Assembly (NCBI GenBank): GCA_050259035.1
Contig: JBLMZW010000213.1
Location: 1 to 12,775 of the forward strand
Origin: JBLMZW01 sp050259035
Lineage (GTDB): Bacteria > Bacillota > Syntrophomonadia > Syntrophomonadales > DTU052
Length of the DNA: 12,775 nucleotides
Direction of reading: 5' to 3'
The translations under genes and the position numbers were made by a program. Positions 7,462 to 12,775 of this stretch are shown here, piece by piece. Numbering within the stretch: the stretch's first letter is position 1; the number at the start of each line of letters is the position of its first letter. The notes below the pieces were generated by a model. That model made no database searches and was not told the origin of the DNA. It saw nothing but the letters and a program-made list of their open reading frames with translations.

Positions 7462-7740
7462 CAAAATCTCCCCCGCCAATTAAATCACAAGATACGATTA
7501 CCCACGATTAACAAATTGATTTTGAAAGATAATCGAATAAAGCATCGAACCGTGAAGGGTGTGAAAACAAGTCAAAGACAAAAAAGCATTTCTTCAGACA
7601 TAGCCAACTCGAGCAGATGGCAACCATATCCTACATATACCACTTAATTCCAGCAAGGTATCAAGAAATCCTCTATCGAACAATGACTAGTTTTATACAA
7701 TCACGTCAATATTAAGTCAAAAGTGTATGGGAGGCTAAAA
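7462..7740. other. Divergent intergenic region between kinase and htrA
   Basis: These are about 280 bases with no supported gene. It contains one good minus-strand promoter (separate entry), which would give the kinase an unusually long leader of roughly 220 bases. I see no clear plus-strand sigma-A promoter for htrA: TATACA at 7694-7699 lacks a -35 at the right distance. Short open frames on both strands have no homology I recognise. Confidence 0.6.
7692..7720 (-). promoter_or_regulatory. Minus-strand promoter for the histidine kinase
   Basis: Read on the minus strand, TTGACT (7720-7715) and TATAAA (7697-7692) are separated by exactly 17 bases. They match the housekeeping consensus at five of six positions each. 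Transcription would start near 7685 and run toward the kinase. It overlaps the region just upstream of the htrA ribosome binding site, so the two genes may interfere with or be co-regulated through this segment. Confidence 0.6.
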
Positions 7741-8817
7741 GTGAAAAAAGTAGTATTTTGGGGACTTGTTATAGTTTTAGTCTTCAGCATTGGTTTTGGG
7801 TCCGCTTATCTTGTCGAAAACTTCTCCGGTAATCGTTTAATCCTTCAAGCCAACAGCCCAAAGGTTCAGGGATCAGTCATTCAGGTAGCCCGCGTATTGA
7901 GTCCATCCATAGTAGGAATAACCAGTTATGGCGAGGAGGGAGACTTCTTTAGCCGCAGAACGGTTGAAAAAAGCGGGTCTGGCGTTGTTACTGATGCATT
8001 GGGATATATTGTAACCAACAACCATGTGATAGAAGGATCCAATAAAATAGTTGTTGTTTTACCCAAAGGACAAAAGAAAGAAGCCAAACTGGTTGGCAGC
8101 GATAAACGTACTGATTTAGCCCTGTTAAAAGTGCCTAATGTACGATTGACTCCAGCTCATTTCGGAAATTCCGATAAACTCTCTGTGGGTGAGGGGGTAG
8201 TGGCGATTGGGAATCCTCTAGGTATTCAATTTGCTCGTTCTGTGACGGCTGGGGTTATTAGTGGACTAAACCGGGTTCTAACAACTGAACAAGGGTTCGT
8301 ATTCCGCCTAATTCAAACCGATGCCGCCATTAACCCTGGTAATTCCGGAGGAGCCCTGGCAAATTTGGCGGGTGACGTGGTAGGAATTAATACCATTAAA
8401 ATTTCAGTTTCAGGCTTTGAAGGGATGGGATTTGCCATTCCGGCCAACCAGGTAAAAGAGGTAATCAAAGAATTAAGGACCAGAGGCAGAGTGGTTAGAC
8501 CGGCAGCGGGTTTAAAAATAATTGATGAATTATCGCCTCAAGTAGCTCAGATCTACAACCTTCCGGTGAATCAAGGAGTTGCAGTTATGCCGGTTAAAGG
8601 AGGCGCGGCAGAAAAAGCAGGGCTGAAAAACTATGATATAGTAGAAGCAGTAAACGGGCATAAAGTCGGGTCGGCCTATGACCTCCAGGATTGTATTTTT
8701 GGCTGCAAGGCGGGCGACGAGGTTACAATTAAAGTGGTCCGCATACCACGTAACTCAGGAGACAAAATGAAGAGAATTAAAGTAAAATTAAAATTAGACA
8801 GCGATGGAATACGGTAA
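7741..8817 (+). CDS. HtrA/DegP-type serine protease with PDZ domain
   Basis: This 358-aa membrane-anchored quality-control protease (S1C family) would act on misfolded proteins outside the cytoplasmic membrane. Residues about 4-26 form a single membrane anchor. The trypsin-like domain holds the full triad: His95 (TNNHVIEG), Asp125 (RTDLALLKV) and Ser202 (NPGNSGGAL). One PDZ domain follows (about 255-345), with GVAVMPVKGGAAEKAGLKNYDIV as its core. The start is GTG 7741, six bases after GGGAGG (7729-7734); the frame is open to a GTG at 7723, but that lies ahead of the ribosome binding site. It is followed by a small gene and rlmH, a layout I associate with many Firmicutes. Confidence 0.95.
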   Translation: MKKVVFWGLVIVLVFSIGFGSAYLVENFSGNRLILQANSPKVQGSVIQVARVLSPSIVGITSYGEEGDFFSRRTVEKSGSGVVTDALGYIVTNNHVIEGSNKIVVVLPKGQKKEAKLVGSDKRTDLALLKVPNVRLTPAHFGNSDKLSVGEGVVAIGNPLGIQFARSVTAGVISGLNRVLTTEQGFVFRLIQTDAAINPGNSGGALANLAGDVVGINTIKISVSGFEGMGFAIPANQVKEVIKELRTRGRVVRPAAGLKIIDELSPQVAQIYNLPVNQGVAVMPVKGGAAEKAGLKNYDIVEAVNGHKVGSAYDLQDCIFGCKAGDEVTIKVVRIPRNSGDKMKRIKVKLKLDSDGIR

Positions 8818-8886
8818 ATATATTCTGAATACTGAAGTATAGTAACCGTCTATATATTTTCCGATAGAATTTAGGGGGGAGAGAAA

Positions 8887-9030
8887 ATGGAGAAAAAGTA
8901 TCCTTGCGAAACATGCCAGTGGAGAGCTAAGGCCGAAAAGAATCCGAACTCTTTTAGCAGCAAGTTATGGAAGTGGCATACCAAGTGGTGCCCCGGCTGG
9001 AAGGCTTACCAGAAGAGTTTAGGCAAATAA
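8887..9030 (+). CDS. Small Cys/Trp-rich protein (47 aa), possible zinc knuckle
   Basis: This short gene has a strong ribosome binding site (GGGGGGAG at 8874-8881, five bases before ATG 8887). The 47-residue product is basic and unusually rich in tryptophan (Trp12, 28, 30, 34, 38). It has Cys7-x-x-Cys10, then His31 and Cys35 in HTKWCPGW, a C-x2-C ... H-x3-C set that could bind zinc or iron. There is no signal peptide or membrane segment. It lies 69 bases after htrA and 25 before rlmH, so it is probably cotranscribed. I do not recognise a named family with certainty. The basic charge and aromatic residues would suit RNA or ribosome contact, but that is inference. Confidence 0.75.
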   Translation: MEKKYPCETCQWRAKAEKNPNSFSSKLWKWHTKWCPGWKAYQKSLGK

Positions 9031-9055
9031 CGTATGGCGTTAGTCAGAGAATAGC

Positions 9056-9535
9056 ATGCGGTTTACCATAGTATCAGTAGGAAAAATAAAAGAACGATAT
9101 ATTAAAGAAGGTGTATCGGACTATACCACCAGGCTTCGTCCCGATATTACTCTTGAATATATCGAGGGACTGGAAGAGAAAACCCCTCCGGGTCCTACAG
9201 AATCACAAATAAATTTCGTTATTGAAAAGGAAGGACGAAAAATCCTGAATCAATTGCGCGAGGGGGATTATCTCATTGCGCTCGATTCACATGGTCGTTC
9301 TATGGATTCGGAAGCCCTGGCCGAAACCATAGAAACTCTTTTGCCCCGGGGCTACTCCCGGATTGTCTTTGCCATCGGCGGCTCACACGGTTTAAGTCGT
9401 GAGGTCACTTCACGCGCCGACCTAATACTCTCTCTATCTCAACTCACTTTTCTCCACCAGATGACCGTTCTTATTCTATTGGAACAGATTTATCGAAGTT
9501 TTAAAATTATCAAAGGCGAACCTTATCATAAGTAA
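9056..9535 (+). CDS. rlmH: 23S rRNA (pseudouridine1915-N3)-methyltransferase RlmH
   Basis: RlmH is a SPOUT-class methyltransferase that methylates N3 of pseudouridine 1915 in 23S rRNA helix 69 on assembled 70S ribosomes. The 159-aa product has the standard length and blocks: LIALDSHGRSMDSEALA, the knot motif FAIGGSHGLS (SAM site), and the C-terminal LLEQIYRSFKIIKGEPYHK, almost invariant in the family. The start ATG 9056 has only a weak ribosome binding site (AGAGA at 9046-9050), so translation may depend on coupling to upstream genes. The last six codons and the stop are repeated at 12516-12536, which marks this gene end as a likely integration site. In staphylococci the same gene (orfX) is the insertion site of SCCmec. 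Confidence 0.96.
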   Translation: MRFTIVSVGKIKERYIKEGVSDYTTRLRPDITLEYIEGLEEKTPPGPTESQINFVIEKEGRKILNQLREGDYLIALDSHGRSMDSEALAETIETLLPRGYSRIVFAIGGSHGLSREVTSRADLILSLSQLTFLHQMTVLILLEQIYRSFKIIKGEPYHK

Positions 9536-9549
9536 CTATCGAGGGTGTG
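9515..9549 (+). repeat. Left direct repeat at rlmH 3' end (candidate attL)
   Basis: These 35 bases cover the codons for GEPYHK, the stop and the following CTATCGAGGGTGTG. They match 12516-12551 with about five substitutions and one inserted base. The centre CTTATCATAAG (9522-9532) is a perfect palindrome about a single base. The stretch GAACCTTATCATAAGTAA differs, as I recall it, at one base from the staphylococcal SCC left attachment sequence. Confidence 0.7.
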
Positions 9550-9603
9550 GCAATACCTTCATGTTTGGTTCATTGTAGCCAAGCTTAAATTGTAGACATT
9601 GAA

Positions 9604-10188
9604 TTAACTTAAGGTTAATCGCTTGCCAAGGACGATTGCTGCTTCTTTTATTACAACCGGTATTTCTGTTCTGGAAGCTGCAGCATCCAATATAATACTA
9701 CCAACAATATCGAATCCCCCAGCCAAAAGAACAGTCTCTATTGCCTTAAGTGTTCCGCCGGCGTGGTTGGGGAGCTGACTAAAGGGAGCAGTTATATTGC
9801 ATGCTGTAATCATTGCGGCTTTCTTTCCTCTATGCAGCGGGATAGGCATCTCCAATCCGCTCTTAGCAAGTTCCTCGAACCCTGTTAGGCTTCGATCAAT
9901 TAGAGTCTTCAAAGGGCCGGACATATTACCAAAATAAGTAGGGCTACCGATTACCAACACATCGGCACTTCGAATCTTATTCCAGACAGCATGCCCATCA
10001 TCAACTGGTAGGCTACAAACTTGATCAGGACGACAACGCAAACAGCTTATGCAGGGCTGTATTTTCAAATCATAGGCATGAATCCATTCTTTTTTATGAA
10101 TGGGGTCTATGTTTTCTGCTATACATTGCATGATCTGCATTGTAAAGCCCTTTCTTCTGGGTGATCCGTTAATAAACAGAATGTTCAT
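9604..10188 (-). CDS. NAD(P)H-dependent flavin oxidoreductase (flavodoxin fold)
   Basis: This 194-aa cytosolic FMN enzyme belongs to the NADPH-dependent FMN reductase / iron-sulfur-flavoprotein-like superfamily. The FMN phosphate loop is GSPRRKGFT (residues 9-17). A second flavin contact is GSPTYFGNMSGPLK (about 81-94). Between them PCISCLRCRPDQVC (about 45-58) carries four cysteines (spacing C-x2-C-x2-C-x5-C), as in the metal- or cluster-binding loop of iron-sulfur flavoproteins, though some members use these cysteines otherwise. The start ATG 10188 lies behind AGGAGG in the complement of 10195-10200. It is divergent from the XRE/MmyB regulator across a 124-base shared control region, a common arrangement in which the regulator controls the enzyme gene. 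The substrate (quinone, nitro compound, flavin) is unknown. Confidence 0.85.
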   Translation of the reverse strand: MNILFINGSPRRKGFTMQIMQCIAENIDPIHKKEWIHAYDLKIQPCISCLRCRPDQVCSLPVDDGHAVWNKIRSADVLVIGSPTYFGNMSGPLKTLIDRSLTGFEELAKSGLEMPIPLHRGKKAAMITACNITAPFSQLPNHAGGTLKAIETVLLAGGFDIVGSIILDAAASRTEIPVVIKEAAIVLGKRLTLS

Positions 10189-10233
10189 TTATATTCCTCC
10201 TAAATAATTAAGCCATTGAGCAGAAACCCATTT

Positions 10234-10260
10234 TAGACAGCATAAAGATTTCGTTATACT
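10234..10260 (+). promoter_or_regulatory. Candidate promoter of the XRE/MmyB regulator
   Basis: TAGACA (10234-10239) and TATACT (10255-10260) each match the housekeeping consensus at five of six positions, but the spacing is only 15 bases, two short of ideal. Transcription would start near 10267, just upstream of the palindrome at 10274-10293, which fits repression by a bound regulator. Confidence 0.4.
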
Positions 10261-10273
10261 GTTACCAGATAAT

Positions 10274-10293
10274 AAATGATACTAGTATTATTT
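10274..10293. promoter_or_regulatory. Palindromic operator candidate in the divergent region
   Basis: The 20-base element AAATGATACTAGTATTATTT is a palindrome with nine of ten pairs matching; its centre ATACTAGTAT (10279-10288) is perfect. It lies between the two divergent genes, about 20 bases before the regulator start codon and beyond its likely -10 box. It is the best candidate binding site for the XRE/MmyB regulator, which would then control itself and the reductase. Confidence 0.5.
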
Positions 10294-10312
10294 CTAATAC
10301 CTGGAGGAGGCC

Positions 10313-11146
10313 ATGGAACAGGAAAACAATCGATATCGTGAATTAGGGGACTTCTTGAAAATTAGGAGAACGAGAGTTCTGCCTTCCCAAGTAGGACTTC
10401 CGAGCGGACTACGAAGGCGTACCCCGGGGCTTCGAAGGGAAGAAGTAGCACAGTTGGCGGGGATAAGTATAACCTGGTACACCTGGCTGGAGCAGGGACG
10501 GCCAATAAGAGTTTCTACTTCAATCATAGAAAGCCTTGCACGAGTTCTTCTACTTGATGATCAGGAGCGAAATCATCTGTATGCGCTGGCCCAACAACCG
10601 GCACCTGTAATTCTTCCTTCATGCCCCGTGGTAGTAAGTCCAACAATCCAACATGTCCTAAATAATCTGGTATTGTGTCCGGCCTTCGTTATGGACCGGC
10701 GATGGAATGTCGTCGCCTGGAATCGGGCCGCAGTTCTGGTATTTGGCGATTATGCTAAGATGAATGTACGTGAACGAAACATTGTTTGGATGATGTTTAC
10801 GAATCCCGGATATCAGCAGCTATTTATTGATTGGGCATTGCATGCCCAGGGAATGTTGGCTCGTTTTCGGTCTGCTTGCGATCAGTATATCGAAGATCCT
10901 TGGATTACCGGCTTTGTGAGTGACCTTAGGAGGGAAAGTGAGCAATTCGATTTATGGTGGTCACACCATGACGTTCAAAGTAATTCTGAAATCCAGAAGA
11001 AACTCAATCACCCAACCGTAGGAACGCTGGTTTTTGAGTTTTGCAGCCTGGAGTTATCTGACCATACTGGTTCATTGATTGTAAATACACCACAACAGGA
11101 AGAAGAAACGATTGAGAAAATGAAATCGCTTCTCGAACAGCGGTGA
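10313..11146 (+). CDS. XRE-family regulator with MmyB-like ligand-binding domain
   Basis: This 277-aa DNA-binding protein has an N-terminal helix-turn-helix (about residues 8-75), including the hallmark RRTPGLRREEVAQLAGIS and WYTWLEQGR. The C-terminal domain (about 105-270) has DRRWNVVAWNRAA and the WW(S)HHDV region found in MmyB/MLTR-type regulators, whose pocket is reported to hold fatty-acid-like ligands. The start ATG 10313 follows GGAGGAGG (10303-10310). Such regulators commonly sit divergent to one oxidoreductase gene, as here. The family is more usual in actinobacteria and proteobacteria than in Clostridia, which suits acquisition with the cassette, though that is inference. The ligand is unknown. 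Confidence 0.9.
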   Translation: MEQENNRYRELGDFLKIRRTRVLPSQVGLPSGLRRRTPGLRREEVAQLAGISITWYTWLEQGRPIRVSTSIIESLARVLLLDDQERNHLYALAQQPAPVILPSCPVVVSPTIQHVLNNLVLCPAFVMDRRWNVVAWNRAAVLVFGDYAKMNVRERNIVWMMFTNPGYQQLFIDWALHAQGMLARFRSACDQYIEDPWITGFVSDLRRESEQFDLWWSHHDVQSNSEIQKKLNHPTVGTLVFEFCSLELSDHTGSLIVNTPQQEEETIEKMKSLLEQR

Positions 11147-11211
11147 TGACCAGACTTCAGCCTGTGTGAGATTGAGGGTAAAAGCTTACATGATCGGAGA
11201 CTTGCCGGCAT

Positions 11212-11245
11212 TTGCATATCGTGACGCCCAGTTATAAACTATAAC
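11212..11245 (+). promoter_or_regulatory. Weak promoter with inverted repeat upstream of the nucleotidyltransferase
   Basis: TTGCAT (11212-11217) and TATAAA (11233-11238) are spaced by 15 bases. The second overlaps a perfect inverted repeat, GTTATA (11231-11236) / TATAAC (11240-11245), that could bind a dimeric repressor. The spacing is short, so the promoter call is tentative. Confidence 0.3.
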
Positions 11246-11302
11246 GGCTGCAAGGTAGCAAAAGAAATTTTCATTGTTGCTGTCTTCCCAAAATCGGTTA
11301 TT

Positions 11303-11320
11303 GCTGTTACTTTTAACAGC
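11303..11320 (+). promoter_or_regulatory. Leader hairpin before the nucleotidyltransferase
   Basis: GCTGTTA (11303-11309) pairs with TAACAGC (11314-11320) around the tetraloop CTTT. No T run follows, so it is not a classical terminator. It lies 21 bases before the ribosome binding site GGGAGGAGGG (11342-11351) and could regulate translation. That role is inferred. Confidence 0.35.
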
Positions 11321-11357
11321 ATCCTTAAAGACATGTGGAATGGGAGGAGGGAATAGT

Positions 11358-12134
11358 TTGATTCCAAAACTTCATCAAGAGTTTATTGATCAGATGATAC
11401 CAGTGCTCGATTCAAGAATTATGGGGCTAGCTGCTGGAGGATCGTTTATTAACGGCGATATGGACGAATTTTCGGATATTGATCTTGTCCTTGTAGTAAA
11501 TCCTGACTTTCTTGAGCAAGTAATGAATGAAAGAATTGACATTGCTACCACCCTTGGAAATTTACTGTCCGCTTTTACCGGCGAACATGTAGGCGAGCCA
11601 AGGTTACTAATCTGTTTGTATGGTCCGCCTTTGTTGCATGTGGATTTGAAATTTGTTTCATTGGAAGATATTGATCATAGAGTTGAAAACCCTATCATTT
11701 TATGGGAAAGAGAAAAGGCTGTTTCTGAACGTTTAAATCGAGGTAAAGCTGAATGGCCTATGCTAGATTTACAATGGATTGAAGATAGGTTTTGGGTTTG
11801 GATCCACTATGGGGCAACTAAAATTGGTCGAAGAGAGATTTTCGAAGCCATTGAGTTTATATCATTCTTGCGTCAGGCTGTTCTTGGCCCACTAATATTA
11901 ATGAAAAAGGGAAAGCTTCCTCGCGGGGTCAGGAAAATTGAATTCGATGCACCTGATTATATACCGTTGCTCATCCAGACAATTCCCGATCACGATACTC
12001 AAAGCTGTATAAAAGCATTGAAAGTTATTATTCAACTATATATAGAGTTGCGAGAGCATCTGGAAATACCTGGCCTAATAAAGCGCTCCCAAGCGGAAAA
12101 ATATGTTCAGGAGTATTTAAATCAGATAACATGA
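11358..12134 (+). CDS. Nucleotidyltransferase (aminoglycoside/lincosamide NTase-like), substrate unknown
   Basis: This 258-aa cytosolic enzyme has the polymerase-beta-type nucleotidyltransferase core: GGSFINGDMDEFSDIDLVLVV (residues 27-47), with metal ligands Asp40 and Asp42 and a third carboxylate expected at Asp96 in LLHVDLKFV. The C-terminal half is helical and resembles stand-alone small-molecule NTases, a group that includes adenylyltransferases inactivating aminoglycosides and lincosamides. I choose TTG 11358 because GGGAGGAGGG (11342-11351) lies six bases before it; the frame stays open upstream to a TTG at 11274 and an ATG at 11340, but neither has a site. A resistance function is possible but not shown. 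Toxin-antitoxin-type NTases are usually shorter, so I rank that lower. Confidence 0.78.
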   Translation: MIPKLHQEFIDQMIPVLDSRIMGLAAGGSFINGDMDEFSDIDLVLVVNPDFLEQVMNERIDIATTLGNLLSAFTGEHVGEPRLLICLYGPPLLHVDLKFVSLEDIDHRVENPIILWEREKAVSERLNRGKAEWPMLDLQWIEDRFWVWIHYGATKIGRREIFEAIEFISFLRQAVLGPLILMKKGKLPRGVRKIEFDAPDYIPLLIQTIPDHDTQSCIKALKVIIQLYIELREHLEIPGLIKRSQAEKYVQEYLNQIT

Positions 12135-12212
12135 TTAGTGGTTCAACGAAGGAAAAACCCCCGGTCTTCAGATTTGCCACACTTATGGATTGAGGAAAGG
12201 GGTGACCTGCAT

Positions 12213-12425
12213 TTGAAGTCCGTATTTCTTCTCTAGCATTCTTACGAGCGAGATAGATGCGAAGAAACAAAAGTAATTGGTGTTTACTCAAGCAAAGAGA
12301 CCGCAGAACAGACCGTTCAAAGATTTGAGGAGCTACCTGGCTTCCAAGATCACCCCGAGGATTTCTATATACACGAATACCAGTTAGATGAAGACAACTG
12401 GGTAGAGGGTTTTGTGACTCTGTAA
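12213..12425 (+). pseudogene. Small DUF-type protein gene with in-frame amber codon 8
   Basis: Read from TTG 12213, the frame gives 70 codons: LKSVFLL-stop-HSYERDRCEETKVIGVYSSKETAEQTV..., ending in LPGFQDHPED...DEDNWVEGFVTL. This matches a family of about 70-residue proteins I know only as a DUF (I believe DUF7336), with the pattern ...HSYE...K-I-G-V-Y-S-S...PGF...W-x-E-G-F. The ribosome binding site AAAGGGGTGA (12196-12205) is intact, seven bases before TTG. The only defect is TAG at 12234-12236, where relatives I remember have a Gln, Trp or similar residue; one base change would restore it. No in-frame start follows the stop. TAG is used as an ordinary stop by other genes here (2994, 5429, 6718), so a recent nonsense mutation is the simplest reading. 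Confidence 0.65.
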
Positions 12426-12515
12426 TGTTGAGGGAAGCATGGAGAGATACCTTGTTTCGGAGAACTTAGTTTGACACAAGGATTGGGGGTGCTACTTATC
12501 GGATCAAACCGTTAC
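12426..12515. other. Right end of the cassette, no gene seen
   Basis: These 90 bases between the small DUF gene and the right repeat hold only frames of 15 codons or fewer. A TTGACA at 12471-12476 has no good -10 partner. Nothing resembling the body of rlmH precedes the repeat: in frame it reads GSNRY before GEPYHK, instead of FKIIK. Confidence 0.5.
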
Positions 12516-12551
12516 GGAGAACCTTACCATAAGTGACCTATTGAGGGTGTC
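12516..12551 (+). repeat. Right direct repeat of the rlmH 3' end (candidate attR)
   Basis: This repeats 9515-9549, including codons that would again read GEPYHK-stop, here with synonymous changes and TGA instead of TAA. The match continues beyond the stop (TATTGAGGGTGTCG against TATCGAGGGTGTGG). Its outer part CTATTGAG (12538-12545) has an inverted partner CTCAATAG at 12573-12580, which the left copy lacks. Confidence 0.7.
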
Positions 12552-12607
12552 GACATTGATGTTCCTGATAGTCTCAATAGAGGTCGTTAGTAAACTTCTA
12601 ATATACA

Positions 12608-12636
12608 TTGACAACAGAACACATATTCTCCATAAT
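12608..12636 (+). promoter_or_regulatory. Strong sigma-A-type promoter of the last gene
   Basis: A perfect TTGACA (12608-12613), then 17 bases, then CATAAT (12631-12636), gives eleven of twelve consensus positions. The start of transcription should be near 12643, about 40 bases before the next coding region. Confidence 0.8.
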
Positions 12637-12681
12637 GCGATAATGCCGGTGGCACGATAGAACGACTAGAAAATGAGGTAC

Positions 12682-12775
12682 ATGACTATGGAGATGGATT
12701 CGTTAAGTGTTAAGCGAATGGCGGTGGAACTTGGAGCCGATTTGGTTGGAATTGCATCGGCAGAGGACTTTAATG
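12682..12775 (+). CDS. Partial CDS, probable iron-sulfur protein (QueG/4Fe-4S-like N-terminus)
   Basis: Only the first 31 residues are in the window, and the frame is open to the end. The segment VKRMAVELGADLVGIASAEDF is the typical N-terminal pattern (K-x5-ELGADLVGIAS) of double-4Fe-4S proteins related to epoxyqueuosine reductase QueG and to corrinoid-type reductases. No catalytic or cluster residue is yet visible, so the exact function is open. Start choice is uncertain: ATG 12682 has GAGGT (12675-12679) unusually close; ATG 12688 or 12694 would be better spaced; ATG 12673 has no site in front. It has its own strong promoter and lies just beyond the proposed insertion, so it was probably the original downstream neighbour of rlmH. 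Confidence 0.5.
   Translation, partial: MTMEMDSLSVKRMAVELGADLVGIASAEDFN

Larger units (their letters stand above)
9536..12536. mobile_element. Putative cassette integrated at the rlmH 3' end (SCC-like site, no recombinase)
   Basis: About 3.0 kb is bounded by the duplicated rlmH end. Inside are a flavin reductase (minus), a divergent XRE/MmyB regulator, a nucleotidyltransferase and a small gene with an amber codon, a typical accessory cargo with no housekeeping gene. The left junction leaves rlmH intact, with TAA as stop; the right repeat keeps the same six codons but ends in TGA, as seen when SCC elements regenerate the gene end on insertion. No serine or tyrosine recombinase is encoded, so the element would be mobilised in trans or be a remnant. 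The repeats are visible; mobility is inferred. A simple local duplication is the main alternative. Confidence 0.5.

Noticed and set aside
7453..7647. 64-codon plus-strand open frame in the kinase/htrA intergenic region
   Set aside because: It begins inside the kinase start region on the other strand, lacks a ribosome binding site and has no recognisable motif.
11193..11238. Short frame from an ATG (MIGDLPAFAYRDAQL) after the regulator gene as a leader peptide
   Set aside because: It is only 15 codons, the nearest purine-rich site is too far upstream, and it has no recognisable function.
12234..12236. TAG read as pyrrolysine
   Set aside because: TAG ends at least three ordinary genes in this window and no pyl genes are visible; a nonsense mutation is simpler.
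9515..12551. Second rlmH pseudogene at the right repeat
   Set aside because: Only the last six codons match; the preceding bases (GSNRY in frame) do not resemble RlmH, which favours an attachment-type duplication over a gene remnant.

Overview
The window looks like chromosome of a low-to-moderate GC, Gram-positive anaerobe of the Clostridia. A Peptococcaceae/Desulfotomaculum-type host is my best guess. The evidence is strong purine-rich ribosome binding sites with frequent GTG/TTG starts, a SCIFF ranthipeptide locus (typical of Clostridia), a sporulation-kinase-like histidine kinase, and a murA / kinase / htrA / rlmH neighbourhood. The species cannot be fixed from sequence alone.

Layout. (1) 1-228: end of a tRNA cluster (3' part of one tRNA, then tRNA-Phe(GAA) and tRNA-Gly(CCC)) closed by a rho-independent terminator. 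(2) 232-1938: a promoter, a 45-residue six-cysteine SCIFF precursor peptide not seen by long-ORF calling, and its radical SAM/SPASM thioether maturase. (3) 1939-2996: a split, two-subunit chromate-type (CHR) transporter. Its first subunit has no canonical start codon where the Shine-Dalgarno and the family alignment put the start; the codon there is GTT. (4) 3086-6720: a membrane-anchored LysM-G5-M23 endopeptidase with a strong terminator, a secreted MA-type zinc peptidase and murA, a set mostly concerned with the cell wall. (5) 6685-7461 (minus): a compact histidine kinase whose 3' end overlaps that of murA. (6) 7741-9535: htrA, a 47-aa Cys/Trp-rich protein and rlmH.

(7) 9536-12536: about 3.0 kb that looks inserted at the 3' end of rlmH. 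The last six codons plus stop of rlmH and about 15 bases beyond recur, slightly diverged, at 12516-12550. The inner 18 bases closely resemble the attachment site used by staphylococcal SCC (SCCmec) elements, which also lies at the 3' end of rlmH (orfX). Between the repeats are a divergent flavin-reductase / MmyB-type regulator pair with a palindromic operator candidate, a nucleotidyltransferase that could be an antibiotic-modifying enzyme, and a small DUF-type gene with an in-frame amber codon. No recombinase is present, so this would be a non-autonomous or decayed cassette. (8) Beyond it, a near-consensus promoter drives the start of an iron-sulfur (QueG-like) protein that runs off the window.

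The most notable items are the SCC-like duplicated rlmH end, the ranthipeptide pair, and the GTT start of the CHR subunit. All function calls come from motif recognition by eye; no database search was run.
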